NCBI RefSeq assembly: GCF_007655135.1
Contig: NC_045128.1
Location: 11,594,001 to 11,658,000, forward strand
Direction of reading: 5' to 3'
DNA length: 64,000 nucleotides
Source: Punica granatum
Taxonomy: Eukaryota > Streptophyta > Magnoliopsida > Myrtales > Lythraceae
Shown: positions 47,876-61,045 of the stretch, piece after piece
Layout: every line of letters begins with the position of its first letter
How positions within the stretch are numbered: position 1 is the first letter of the stretch
Translations under genes and position numbers: made by a program
The notes under the pieces: model-generated
Databases searched by the model: none
The model's input: the letters and a program-made list of their open reading frames with translations, nothing else
What the model was told of the DNA's origin: nothing

Positions 47876-50265
47876 TAAAACAAATACATACATATATATA
47901 TATATACACACACACAAACCTAGCATGTTACAGTCCAAGAGTACAGAAAACCACTATATATATGCACACGAACACACACATAAATGTAAAAATAGAATAT
48001 CCAAAACACAAATTTTCCAATTTCAGTGAAAGTATTTTCCAAATTGAATCATATAAGAGGTCAGTAAGATATTTGTAAAAGAAAAAGATAAAATATATTT
48101 TCTTTCGGTAGATAAAATATATTTTTTCTATTCTATCCTATTTATGCACTATAATGAAGTAATTTAATATTATAATGATACTAATAGGAGGTTACTCCAC
48201 GTGTACAAAAATAAAATTTTCATTTCTAGTATGTTGAGAAACTATCAAATTTCATTTCCACGAGTGCGGACGCTTGAAGTAGATAGCTTACTTGGACAAA
48301 TATCCGAAGAAAATTTGGTGGAAGAAAAAATAACCAACATCCCTACCTATGAATAGGTAAGAATAACATTCCAACTAATTCAAAAAAATAAATTTGTATC
48401 AAATTAGAAACACTTGCTCATCCCAACATTAAAGTGTGAAAAAAACTCGGATAATTAAGCAAAAAAATCTTAAGTATCCTTGATCATGACAGATAATCGA
48501 TCGCTATAAAAGGGACTATAATTTTTTTTTTGTTATATGTAAACAATTTATTTGACATCAACATTAAATATGATACTATAAGAACCACTCAGACCACGAA
48601 TACGACATTGTACTGATCCCAATTGGAGCCTAAGGTTTTCGGTTTTCCAAGACCCCACCAAGCCTTAGAAATGGCACCCGTCCCATTGCCCTGTCCTGCC
48701 ATCTTATAAAAGACTATAAAGCATTCCATATATTATATAATTTATGCATATAAATAATACATATTTGAATAAAAGACATATAATACTAAAATTAAAGCAG
48801 AGAGAGACCAAAAAGCAAGTCTCCCACATGATTTGTTAAAAGAAGAAAAACACAAAAGTTCCCTGACGATGTTGGTTGATTTTGCTTTTCCTAATATCGG
48901 ACTTTAACAAGAAAAAGGAGTATCCATCACATATGAAGATCCCACTTAAATTTTATATTGATTGATTTAATTATAAATTAAGCGTCACTTTTCTTTAATC
49001 TCTTCCTGCTAATCTTTCCTTCTTGTTCTATCCGGCACGCTCTTCCAGTTTTTTTTTTCTCTCTTTTGCTGACCAAACTCTCCCTAAACACATATATTCA
49101 ATATATGGAGAAATCAATTTGAAGAAAGAAAACCCAATTGGGAGCCATATTATAGTTTTCTTTCTCTGTCTTCCCCTTTGCTTAAGCTAATTATTTAGGT
49201 GTCTATATTACGGGCATTATTCTTAGCTAATTCTTTCACGAGCTAAATCCACCATAAAGTATGAAAGATGGTGTAGCGCAGTAGGACATGCTCTCACCTG
49301 CTAATTAAGATGTTTCAGGTTCAATACTCGAAGTGAGACTATCCATACCATTTTATTAGTTAAATTAAGATTTTTATTTTATTATATTAGGCTATGAACC
49401 CTCTACCAAAAAACAAAAGAATAAAATCCACCAACAAGTTGTTAGTTAAAATAAACATCATCCCGGAAACAGGAGAACACAAGTCCAAATTCTAGGAAGA
49501 GCAATTATTGGGAGAGGAGTATTCTTAAATGCTCAATTTTTCAGAATTGCAAGAATAATATCTCCCACAACTTTCCTCACCAAAAAATGATATCGCGGAC
49601 TAAATCAAGTTAACAAAGAGAGGAGGTGTACACATTGGTTCAATTCTCACCAATATGATTTTTGTAATTCCAAATTGCCCCTCTCTTATGATCCCCTACT
49701 GGGTTCATTGACCTCCCATAATAGAACAAAAAGATAATGTATCTATGGCGGCTAGTAAGAATTACAAAGTAATAAAATCATGCATTCATTTAACAATATT
49801 GACCTTATATAGAGCAGTTGACTGCATTCTTTTGGAATATTCAAGCTGCCACCGTCCTCTATGAGGAATTAAAGTCGGAAGCGTGAGACTGGCTCTAGAG
49901 AAAAGATCATGGGAGGGAGTAGGCTATTGATTACAAACTAACTTCGATGTTAAGGAAAGAGACATATATAAGTAACTAATAATAGCAATTTTTCACATTG
50001 ATTTTAGCTCTTGTACATAACTCGGCATAAAAAGCACGCCTTTGACCAGAACAATAATTGGCACCAAACTCACATGCTAATTATAAGTAGTTATGATGAT
50101 TAGTCTTGCTAAGCAAAGCACATATACATGTGCCCCTGGATTGTGTCGAAACCTTGTATGGCATCAACTTTAGCTAGAAATCATTGTTTATGTTAACAAT
50201 TTCCCTTGGGCGCATGATCATGGTTTTTGGGGGTGATAATTGAGAGGAAAATTATGTATTCAATT
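47876..50265. other. AT-rich spacer
   Basis: No gene seen apart from the SINE-like copy at 49263-49420. It contains TA/CA microsatellite sequence (about 47885-47915). Confidence 0.5.
49263..49420 (+). mobile_element. tRNA-like SINE copy
   Basis: An A-box-like GTAGCGCAGTAGGACATG is followed by a B-box-like CAGGTTCAATACTCG about 45 bp later, as in a tRNA-derived SINE head. The body is AT-rich and the copy ends in an A-rich stretch (CCAAAAAACAAAAG). A working tRNA is unlikely because the cloverleaf cannot be drawn. Confidence 0.55.
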
Positions 50266-50448
50266 GTTGACATCTGAAATACAATGAGAGCCTCCAATTT
50301 TATAGTGTGGAGCTCGATCATATATAAGGAAATACATCTACACAATCAATTACGCAAAATCAAATCCTACCTAATATACACTAAGAATCAGTCATAGACG
50401 AATCTAGACTAATGCACATATACATATACATATACATATACATTCACA
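50266..50448 (-). repeat. Probable Copia LTR
   Basis: Begins TGTTGACATCTG and ends CATTCACA on the plus strand, so it has TG...CA borders. It abuts a purine tract on the minus strand (TTTGAGGGGGG), as expected of the polypurine tract next to a 3' LTR. It contains a hexamer microsatellite (ATACAT units, about 50416-50443). The other LTR was not found. Confidence 0.45.
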
Positions 50449-52330
50449 ACCCCCCTCAAACTCAAGAGGGTGCAGTGGACACCATCTAGAGTTCGTGAAG
50501 TAAGCTTTGAAAACGTCTTGGAGGATGAGTTTCTTAAAGATATCAGCGGGTTGTTCCTACGAAGAGACGTATTGTAAATGAACCAAACCATTAATAATGT
50601 GCTGACGGATAAAGTGACATCAGTCTCAATATGCTTGGTCCGCTCGTGAAAAACATCGTTATGAGCAATCTGCAGGGAACTCTGATTGTCACACTGAAGT
50701 GTGGTGGCTTCGACATGATGAATCCCAATGTCTGTTAACAATCGCCGAAGCCAAAGTAGTCCTGCCACTGTATCTGCAAGTACACGGTACTCCGCTTTAG
50801 TGCTAGAGCGAGCTACGATTTGCTTCTTACTCCTCGAAGAGATGCGTTAATCTCCAAGAAAGAAGCAATATCCAGTGGTGGGTCTGCGGTCTGTAGAATC
50901 ACCAGCCCAATTGGCATCACTAAAGGCTCGCAACTGGAGAGAAGAGTCAAAAGAAAACCACAACCCATGAAACATAGTGCACTTCACATAACGGAGAATA
51001 TGCATAACCGCTGTATAATGTGATGATCATTGAGCTGCCATGAACTGACTGACAGTATTCACAGTAGGCGATGTCAGGTTGGGTGACAGTCAAATACATG
51101 AGACCTTCAACCAGCTGATGGTAGAGAGTAGGATACCATTAGCAGGAGTAAGCTCGACATTATAATCCAGAAGCCTGGATGTGACTTTGCTATCTGTGAA
51201 CTGTGCTCTCGACAACAAATCAGAAGCATACTTAATTTGGGACAAGTAATATCCATCCTTGCCACAAGTCACCTCCAGGCCTAAGAAATAACTTAGAGGG
51301 CCCAAATCCTTCATCTCAAAATGCTGATGTAAATGAGACTTGAGCTCTTGAATTCCTGCAACATCATCTCTTGTGATAATCCTGTCATCGACATATAAAG
51401 AGAGCAAAGTGATACTAGCACTGGAGGTGCAAACGAATAAGGCAGAGTCATGAGAACTAGGAATAAAGCCAAGACTGATCACTATGGTGCTAAACTTGGC
51501 CAATCATTGTGGTGGAGCTTGCTTCAGCTTATATAATGCCCGACGAAGAGGATAGACCTTGCCTGAAGTTACTGGAAGACCTGATAGAAGTTTCATGTAA
51601 ACTTCCTCGGAGATATCACCTTTCAAGACTGCATTCTTGACATCCATCTAATAGAGACTCCACCATTTAGCAACAAAAACTACTAGTAATGTCCGCATAG
51701 GGGGGAGACAAGCCACTAGAGCGAATGTCTCCTCATAATCAATGCCATACTACTGAGTGTAATCTCTAGCCACAAATCTAGCCTTGTACCGCTCTACTGA
51801 ACCATCTGAACGAATCTTGATCTTATAGATCCATTTACTACCGATTACTGTCTCTCTAGGAGGCAAGTCAACCAGCTCCCAAGTTTGATTCTTATCTAGA
51901 GAGCCTGCAACTCATTATCCATGGCTTGCTGCCATTCAGGATGAGATGAAGCTTCTCTAAAAGAAGTGGGTTCGTGCAGGGTAGTAAGAGCATAATAGCA
52001 ATGATAATCTTGAAGGTGTTTAGGAATTTCATTTACCCGTTCTGACCGGCGGAGCATAGAAGGGTGGTAAGAGGGACCTCTTGCTAAGTAGCATCAATGG
52101 AAGGATTAAGAGATTGGACATGTGGGTCATCTTGTGAAGTAGTATCAATGGAAGAACCAGGGGGTTGTACCTGAGGGTCCTCTTTTGGTGCAACATCAAT
52201 GGGATGACCAAGTTCACCTGTTGAGCCAGACTGTCCTGCATCTGGAGACTCTGGGAAAGGATCAAGCCCCATATTGGTGAAATAAAGAGTAGACTCAGAA
52301 GAACCAAGCTAAACCTCAAACATGCATCTA
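50449..52330 (-). pseudogene. Ty1/Copia retrotransposon pol fragment, broken
   Basis: On the minus strand, from high to low: a Ser/Pro-rich integrase tail (about 52030-52320); EWQQAMDNELQAL and KWIYKIKIRSDGSVERYKAR (about 51780-51950); the reverse transcriptase with LYVDD near 51390 and HFEMKDLGPLSYFLGLEV near 51260-51330; and RNase H with DANWAGD, STKAEYR-like sequence and LQCDNQSSLQIAHN near 50670-50700. Stops and frame shifts interrupt it (for example between LKQAPPQ and LAKFS near 51505). The gag, protease and integrase core are absent. It is a dead relic. Confidence 0.9.
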
Positions 52331-55300
52331 ACTGTTTGAACTAATCCATGATGGTGCGACGTGCAGAATGGTCATACCGATAAATGAATGCTCTTAACAA
52401 ATAATAATTAGGACAAAGCAAATTATTGAAAAGGAAAATATCTCAATTTGGAGACACAAGGTTCACGCAAACCTATGTTGCTCTCTCTAATTTTCTCAGC
52501 CTCCCCCTGGACCAGTTAATGAATAAATTAGTCATGCAATCGATGAACATGACCAACCAATGCTCAACACATCACACTTTTTTTCCAATGGTCCTTGGAT
52601 TCTTTATCAATCTTTCATTTGATGCCTGCAATTGTCAACCCTAATTAAGTTTCTAGTCACCATAAAGAAGATGGGAAGGAAAAGTAGAAAATTCTCACTG
52701 TCTAAAGGAGAAATGGCCCACCAAAGAAAGAGACTCCCACCCCCTCAAACAAAGGACATAATGTCTTATGTGCATGCAGTAGTGTTAAAGTGAAAAAGGT
52801 AACAAATAATAATGGGGGAGAGAGAGAATCATTAGAAAGGGGAAGACATTGGTGTATTTTCCATTACCAACATAAAATGTTTCATAATTGAAATTGAGGT
52901 TTTCCTCTTCTTCTTTTCCCTTTTCTCTTCTGAGCCAATTGATGTTTTTCCTTTGAGTGAGGATATCCAAGGAGATCTTTGTTCAGGATAAGTTTGACAG
53001 GATAATGCTTATATGTGTGTATATATATTATAAGATAAGGGTTGAAATATCTGTTAGAGTATATATATATGGATACTGCATTTATATGTTGCAAGAGAAT
53101 AATATGGCCAGGTTTAAGGTACAACCGCTTTAATAAATAGTGCATGTAACACGTCAATATATCCTTAGTAGGATATTGTTAAAGTTTTTAGCTATTTCTC
53201 AGACTTCCATAGAACAACCATCTAGTATGGTTAACTATAATCTAGTCGTGCCAATCATGACCTCTTCCGACTAGATATATATTGAAAGAAGGGTTTGTTT
53301 CTAGAAGCATTTGGACCCATGAACGCATTCAAATATATCTTAAATTCCTTTTCTTGAATCTTCCTATATAGCTAGTGTTGTGACTCTTTCATCATTTGGC
53401 AACTGGGAGAGCCACATCACTTTCAGTGATAATTAGTTGAAGAGGAAAGCTACGAAGGAATTTAAGGGAATTAACTGGTGACAAATTATTCTTTGCCACG
53501 GTGGGATTTTAGGGCTAGATACACATTGCACGTAAGTTTTGAAAGTGCACATGCCTTGCACACGCATACGTCATTATTCCTAATTAACATATTACCAATA
53601 TAACATTTTTCGGTTATAAGGAAGGCGTGTGAAATATTAATAGAATAAGAGAAAGGGAATAAAAAAAGCATAAGAAGTTCCGTTAGCAGAAGGCATATAT
53701 CAAATCTCTCGGTTTAAAACGAAGGTGTATGTTACTATACTATAACTTGCTACGTGAAAGTAAAATTTGAGAGTTGTTAATTCCACATCGAAAAATTGAA
53801 ACAAAGTCCCAAAATATATAAATTATTTGGCTTACAATCCTACTAATTTGAACTTTTGGTTTGCTTATGAATTTTACCATTTATTAAACCCGACGAGAAT
53901 TTTCACACCTCATTCTTTATATCGATCTATATAGTTAAAATGATGCTCCACAAAAAAAAAAAATGGTGCTGAAAATAAATATAGTGTAGTGTAAAACTAA
54001 AGTCTTCTCCACGTGGAAATGAGAATGTAGAAAAGAAATTAGATTTGTTTAGTTTTTTATTAATTAAAACAATTCGTAAATGCCGCTTTTTCTTTCTTTA
54101 TATATTAACTATATGCTGAAAAGTAAAATGTGAAAACTATCCACCGAGGAAAAAAAGAAAAAAGGTGAAAACTACTGAACTAAAAGAGAGGAATTGATCC
54201 TACCGGAAAAAAAAAGGGGTGGAATTGACACAGAGCAAACTAAACATGCATAAAAAATCCTACCGAAAAATAAGCATCACAAATATTTCTTTCATTGGAT
54301 TTAACAGATAACTGTATTTTGGTTGAGTTAATATCATATGGGATGTACCATCAAAGTTTGGTGGTCCCGTGGTAACAGCTTGAGTACAATAGCCTTCACA
54401 TCTCAAGTTCAAGTCTCCCATGCAATCGCATTTTTCTTAAAATAAGAGTTCTATGCATTCCTAGAAAAATCTATAGGGGATTCATTGTCCCTTGCTGACC
54501 ACTAGTGCTTTGGTGGGAACTAAACTCCGTGAGAGTAGCCATACTGGTAAAACACGGCCATTTAGGGAGGCCTGAGTGCTCACTATCCCAAAACCTTATT
54601 TTCTAACCATGGAAAAGGAAAAAAAAAAATCCTTTGGGCTATTTATACCGATGAGGGAGTCGGCATCGTCCGACCCGGAGAAACAAGCATTTTTGTATAG
54701 CAAAATGGTCATATTTATCGCATGGAAAATACTTTTTCCTTTGAATTGATGTTTATAATCGCTCACAAAATAAATGCAGCCCGTCCGACTGTGGAGATGC
54801 CATTAATTTTCTTGTAGCACTAATTTTCGGCTGAAATGGTCGCCACAAATAGCAATAACAATTTTATTACATTTATTAATAATTGGAGTTTTTAGGCATA
54901 AATATTGAAAATGAAGTTACAATAAATATTGGAGGCTTTTCGAAATACCAACCGTTGAATTAGAGAGTGAAGGGTCAAGCAAACAGGCTTAGCTACCTGG
55001 AGCCCTCAACATTTAGGTGTGGCGTGGCTGTGTGGGCACTGAACCCCCAGGTTCACATACAGCCACAGATTCATAAGACAAATGATTGATCCCAAATTTG
55101 TTTTGCCACATGTCACTAGTAGGTGGCATAATTGAATATGTAAAATATTCGGTGGTTGTATAAGTGTCTGACAAAAAAAAAGTCGAGCTCAAGAGAAATT
55201 ATATATAATAAATTTTCAGTTATAAGAGAAATTCATGTCCTAAAATAAAAAATAAAAAAATTTATTTAATAAAAAATACGGAATTACGAATTTCAAATTT

Positions 55301-58300
55301 AAAACTTTTTTTTTTTGTGGAAAATAACCTAAAACCTCTTTACCAAGCGATAATATATATTACTGCCCGTAAAATTCCCTAAGTTGTCTAACTACTTTAC
55401 ATTATAAACAGAGTAAATATATTTTGGCCTTATTTTTGTCTTATCCTCTCATTCAAATGCTAAAAAAAGTCAAAATTTAGTCTTAAATATAGAAATTCTC
55501 AAACATCTCTTGAGATTTTGGTCCATATTTTATCTTTTCAATTCCTCCTGCACTCTTTTACAAGAAAAGGATAAACAAAAATGCCTAATCCTTAAAAAAC
55601 TCTTCTTCAATTTCGAAATACATATTTTTATTTGAGTCTTTTGAGTTAAGTTTTATTTCCCACCTTTATTTCTTATGTCTACCACTAAATTTAGGTTTCC
55701 GCCACTACCCGGACTAATATATATATCGGAGAGCCCAATCATCTTCCCATTAGGAATTTCTTTATGTTTTCTTTCAAATATTGAATAATAACTCTCAACA
55801 ATATACGTTATATGTTATTTGGAATTAAGAAGTTTAATGCTTGGTACTCTTCAATAGAATATCATGTGACCTTTTAGTTTTCCTTCCCATGCATCTACTA
55901 GATCGGTTAGCCTCCATTTTTAACCAAAGGAAATGTTAAATTAATCCTTCTAATAGTGTACCAAAAATCCTATTATCATAGACTATAACATTATTCAGAA
56001 ACACGCGTAAGCTCTGTACAAAGTGTAAAGATATAATTCGATAATACTTAGCTCCCTTACTACCACTTATCTGAAAAAGAAAAGGAACTCCACTAAATAG
56101 CTTTTTTTTTTTTTCTTCCTCTCACTCTCTCTCTCCTTATCGAGGAAATAAATTTATTGTAGTACCGTTAATTTGCGGAACATACTTGGAGAGGGTCATC
56201 TTGATTGACATGGGGCTCATCAAGGGTTGTTGGCTTTTGACCTAGGGCATCTTTCTATGTTATGAGCTGTATTTCATTTACTGGGGGCAGCTTTATATGT
56301 ATAGGTGGTAGAGAGGACATGGAGAAGATGAAGCTAGCAGTATGTTACAAGCTAATTGTGTTAATTGTTGAAATGCATAAGTATAATAATGATATGATAT
56401 ACAATATAATTAAAAGTTGAATTAGCATGTCGTATGATTGTCTAGTTTTATATGACAAAGAAAATGATCATAGACACTCAAGACAGTTCAATCATCTAAT
56501 TTATGGCTGAAAAGTGCGTGAAACACATATGCTCTTTTTCACTGAGCTTTCGACAAATATTAGCTAGTTGTTAATTATGAAGATGTATTGTTTCTACATG
56601 ATAGATTTTGAGCTTTTCAACTCGATATTCCGCTTTGGCGGTCTGGATGTAAGACATGGGAAGCCATGCTCCATCTCTTCAGCTTGCCAACAAAAGACCC
56701 CCTTAATTGATATGTTTTTATAAATCAGAATCGGTACGGAAGTGTATATATTGGACACCTCACAATTATATATTCACAAAGAACGTTGACTAATTATTTG
56801 TTTAATGGTATAAATCGAAATTTATTATTATGTTAATTAAATATTACACGATTTTATATCCATGCATGAAACGTAGCCATAGTGTAAACCTTTTACTGCA
56901 ATAAATGTAGAAGGGTTGATTTCTCCAATGAGAATTCCAGGAGTTGAAGTAGACGAAAAAGCGGTGAATAAAAAAAAAGTTTTAATTAATTGAACATTTA
57001 CTTTTATTTTAGTATTAAATGCCATTTAATTCGTAAATGCGCTTTGAATTAGGCAACTACATAATGAGCATTATCATGTGCTTTTACTGTTTTTATTACA
57101 GTTATAGGAATAGCTAATAATTATTAATTGCACCTTCAAGAAATTATAAGGAAAATCATGATCTCGAATGTCTCTTGCTTGGACATTGCCCTTGCTTTTT
57201 TGTGTAATTAATTACCACCCTGCCACTAGAGAGAATTCGGTACAGCCGAATCTGCAGCTGTAGCACTGCTTAATTATAATGAGCCTATGCAGTAACATTT
57301 AACGTTCATAATTCATATAAACCATATAATTTTTTTTGTTACAAAAATAGAGGATTTTTCCCTGGAAAAAAGAGAGAGAATATTTTAACAGTCTCTGAAA
57401 ATGTGTCAATGTGTTATGACATTTTCGCAGCTCTCTCCTTCAATTACGAGAAAAACTCATAAAATCAAATAAAAATACGAGAATGAAATATAATATGATG
57501 CTTACTATTAATACTACTCATACTAGCCAGTAAGTTCGATATCAAGGAAAAATCGAAATATCTCCAATCTCCATTCATTGAATTCTGGGGTACGACATAT
57601 ATCCTTAAGTAATGCGAGGCTGCATGACACAGTAGGGAAGGGAGATGGATCTTCTAGTAAACACCACAATCATTAAATTTTCCAGCAGAGAGACAAAAAT
57701 ATCCAAAAATCAAATTATACAAAAAGGTTTCCCACCACGGATTTTGTTCTTACTTGCAATTCAGCTGAGCCCACTTTTGAGTATTTTCTGGCGCCCTTTC
57801 AAATTAAAAAAGAAAAAGAAAATCCTGATTGGTGAATGACATGTAAGGTTGGACTAATTAAACCATATTCAATAGGTTAGAGGAAGAATTTATAATGCAA
57901 TGTCACAATATACACACCTGGAATTAAGAGGCCTTAAATTCAATATTTATCAGTAGAATTATGCTTTTTATTTTGCTTTATTTTCTATAGTTGAATTAAG
58001 CCATAGACCTCTTTAATAGCTGAAAAAAATTAAATAAATTAAGAATATCTTGTTTTCGAAAGGAGGATTTTGAGTTTGCCAAAAAAATTACCCGAGGAAA
58101 GGGATCAAAGTCGAGAGATAATCTTGCATCCTAGGAAAACCAATTGATGGGCCAAGATGGATTCCTGCCGGGTGTTTTATAAATTTCTTGTTGTTTAAGT
58201 TAGAGCAACCATAGCTTTGTTCTGAAGGCAACATATAAACATGGAGTTGATATGTTTGCCTTGTGAAATCACAATAGTTGTGATTGTGCGTGGATCGAAG

Positions 58301-59045
58301 TCTTTTATCATGTATGTATCGGTATAAATTATTTTAACAACTTATCTCATGATACTCAAATTAATCAAGGATTAATAATCTTATTTGAGTAACGTATCAT
58401 CGTGTATTGGATCGTTTAAGGTTTTCTTCGAACTATCCTATTGAATTCCACAGATATATTAAGTAATACTCTTAAAAAGTACTTTTGCTATATTTTCATA
58501 ATCTAAAATCATTCAAAAGTTTTGCACTGCATCAAAATGTAATTTTTTTTTCAGTGAAATTACGGCTATTCTCAGTCTAATGGCCGATACTGATCCCATT
58601 CTTGTGTCAGCATGGCCTTGGTAATAACAACATGCTTTTTGTGTGTTTTGAACCACTGCAATGCAAGTAAAGTTCACTCACCAGAAGAAATGATGTTTAG
58701 TACAGTGAAACACACCTTACCTTAATAACCAAGAAGTTCCATGTTCTATTCCGTCAATGAAACTACTCATACCCTTTATTTAACTCTTTCTATTTCCTTA
58801 TATTATATTTTTGCGTCTTCCTTATGAGAAAGTTCACTCACTGAGAGCGAATTGTCATTAAGCCATATTTATTGTCATGACATATATGATTAACCAACGG
58901 CCAGGGACCATTTGTTTTCCACATGCACATTCAATCAACAAACCAACTTAGAGGCCTCCATTCCTCAAGCTTACAAGCAACGGATGTGTACAATAAATAG
59001 TACGTTAATTATACACAGTGTTTAATGGCTAATTAATGATCTGAA
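52331..59045. other. Long AT-rich spacer
   Basis: No gene seen on either strand; open frames are short and of biased composition. It contains a SINE-like copy at 54350-54600, a poly-T and CT block near 56101-56140, an imperfect inverted phrase around GTGGCTGTGTG / CACATACAGCCAC near 55024-55070, and assorted A-rich tracts. Distal regulatory DNA of the DUF761 gene may lie at its right end. Confidence 0.55.
54350..54600 (+). mobile_element. tRNA-like SINE copy
   Basis: An A-box-like TGGTCCCGTGGTAACAGC and a B-box-like CAAGTTCAAGTCTCC are spaced about 45 bp apart, followed by an unrelated body of roughly 180 bp. The head differs from the copies at 46600 and 60760, so it may be another SINE family. 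Confidence 0.5.
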
Positions 59046-59358
59046 TTGCATGGAATATCTGCAAAACCTGTTTCCGGTTTAACCCTAATCAACCTCAAAA
59101 GTCAAAATCAGAGATTAATCAGATCAGACGCGCCACAGTGGCAAGTGTCTAGATATTTCCTTTTAAATTATTGCCTAGAAATTAATCCAATAAATAATAA
59201 TTTCCCTTCCCCTTTAAATAGCTCCCCCCACTTCTCCCTCAAATCCATTCCAAAGCCTCCAATCAGGCAAAGGCAAAGGCAAAGCCTCTTCCCCCTCTCT
59301 CTCTCTACACACACTCTCTCTCTCAAAAATTTCCCAAAATTAAAAAAGAAAAAGAAAA
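59046..59358 (+). promoter_or_regulatory. DUF761 gene promoter and leader
   Basis: A TATA-like TTTAAATA lies at 59213-59220, followed by a CT-rich leader (59286-59330) and the start at 59359. An inverted W-box, AGTCAA at 59100-59105, would bind WRKY factors and would fit a defence-induced gene. The motif is short and can occur by chance. Confidence 0.45.
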
Positions 59359-60009
59359 ATGGAGATAGAGCGGAGCACAGCTGATCAGGTCGCCAAGAAG
59401 GCGTGGAGCCTACTGAAGGCCGTCTTCTTCATGCTGAGGAAAGGTCTCTTGAAGGGCAAGTTCGTCGTCGACCTACACGTCCTCCTCAAGCGGGGCAAGC
59501 TCGCTGGCAAGGCCTTCGGCAACCTCATGGTCCACCACTACTCCGCTGTCAGCTGCCGCTCCGACGACGCCCACCTCTCCTTCGTCTCCCCCCGCGAGTA
59601 CGAGTTCTCCTGCAGCAACAGCCCCGCTGACTACACCTACTTCCACTACAGCCGCAACAGGCATGGCCTTGGCCTCGGGTACAACCACCGCCGCAGCAGC
59701 GCCCGCCTCCCCAAGCCTAATGTGGCGACCCTCGCCGCGGTGCAGAGGGTGCTGGAGATGCTCAACAACGAGGCCGCTGCCGCCGTGGAGGGGTCGCCAG
59801 CCGTGGCGCTGCCAGGGTTCGGGAAGAGCCCGATGGGGAGGCAGCTGAGGATAACCGACTCGCCGTTTCCGTTGAAAGACGACGGGGACAGCCACCAGGT
59901 CAACGTGGCAGCGGAGGAGTTCATCAAGAACTTCTACAAGGACCTGAGGTTGCAGAAGGTTAACATGGCCAACCTCGACTCGCCTTACCACTACGGCACA
60001 TGGAGTTGA
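59359..60009 (+). CDS. DUF761 protein, similar to Avr9/Cf-9 rapidly elicited protein 146
   Basis: An intronless gene of 216 codons with strong G/C preference at third positions, in contrast to its AT-rich surroundings. The N-terminal third is basic and helical (KKAWSLLKAVFFMLRKGLLK and KRGKLAGKAFGNL), followed by a Ser/Tyr-rich middle and a Ala/Val-rich region. Near the C-terminus is the DUF761 signature, VNVAAEEFIKNFYKDLRLQ (about residues 181-199). Members of this plant-only family include transcripts induced quickly by pathogen elicitors; their biochemical role is not known. The start ATG at 59359 is preferred; an upstream overlapping frame (59046-59384) is out of frame and lies in the leader. 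Confidence 0.9.
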   Translation: MEIERSTADQVAKKAWSLLKAVFFMLRKGLLKGKFVVDLHVLLKRGKLAGKAFGNLMVHHYSAVSCRSDDAHLSFVSPREYEFSCSNSPADYTYFHYSRNRHGLGLGYNHRRSSARLPKPNVATLAAVQRVLEMLNNEAAAAVEGSPAVALPGFGKSPMGRQLRITDSPFPLKDDGDSHQVNVAAEEFIKNFYKDLRLQKVNMANLDSPYHYGTWS

Positions 60010-60735
60010 TGAGAAATTCGCCAAAAAAACAAATGTTTCCTACTTCGCGATTTAATTTGGCACGCCAAAAATTTCTGTGCTGGACCTGGCTCTGTCATAT
60101 ATATTGACAAAATGGTTCTCGAATTGATCCGACGGATCCAGTCTGGTGCATGCAATAACAATTTTCTAAGGGACAAGCATATCCACGGTGAGAGATGAGC
60201 TCTGACAAGATAGGTGACTTGCCAAAAACATGTCTGGGGTACGGAAATCGACCGTACGTATCGGTACATGGTATAGCTTGTTAATTATACGGCAAAGAGG
60301 GTTTCTTGTGGATATAACAATCTGATTATTCTACCCTTCCTTTCGGGTGCAAGGATTAGAGAGAACTTTTGTCTTTCCTTTTCTTGGTGGTTTTGCTTTC
60401 TCTTATTTGTATGCCCAATTTAATGCCTTTTCTTGTCACCTACCGGTAATAGAATGAAAAAGAAGCAATGCAGAGGGGTTCTTAAAACGTAAAAAGAAAA
60501 AAAAAAAAGAGGGAAAAAAAAGAAAAAACACGGGGGTAAGTGGCCAGGCCATCATGGCAGGGTAGGTGGATTTTTTGTTTTTGTTTTCTTTTTTTATTTA
60601 AAAAATATGATTTTATGGATAATGAGTGTCTTCAATTTATTACCCAAAACTCATTAATCCTATTCAGATATTAACTTGTCCTTGCAAATGAGATGTTTCA
60701 ATATGTTTTGACCCCTACGCTGTACGAAAAATTCA
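60010..60735 (+). other. 3' flank of the DUF761 gene
   Basis: Non-coding. An A/G-rich run lies at about 60488-60530. No second gene is supported. Confidence 0.5.
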
Positions 60736-60736
60736 C

Positions 60737-61045
60737 TTATAATTTAGAGTTCACATTGATGCTGAATCCCGTTCTCGTGAGCTGGGGCAGGTGGGATTTA
60801 AATGTGTACATTGACATTTGAGGTTGGTGAATATTGGAGAGGGGTTCATCATTTGGAATATTTAATGGCATTTTTTTCGGTATGAATCCTGATATTCGAA
60901 AGTCCAATTGGACCCCGACTAATCTGATCGAATCGGGTCGGCCATTGAGAGAAAAGTTTTCCCAACTTGGATTTTCTACATTAAAAGGACTCGAACTCGA
61001 AACATTGCTTAAGCGGAATAAACGCCAAATCGCTTGACCCAACCC
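60737..61045 (-). mobile_element. tRNA-like SINE copy
   Basis: On the minus strand, TCAAGCGATTTGGCG (A-box-like) is followed about 35 bp later by CGAGTTCGAGTCC (a good B box). The body includes GACCCGATTCGATCAGATTA and continues for about 250 bp. This is the best preserved of the SINE-like copies in the window. Confidence 0.6.

Noticed and set aside
49263..49340. A tRNA gene
   Set aside because: A and B boxes are present but no cloverleaf or CCA-adjacent acceptor stem can be drawn; SINE more likely.
59473..60024. 183-codon frame opposite the DUF761 gene
   Set aside because: Antisense shadow caused by G/C third positions; the plus frame has the DUF761 motif.
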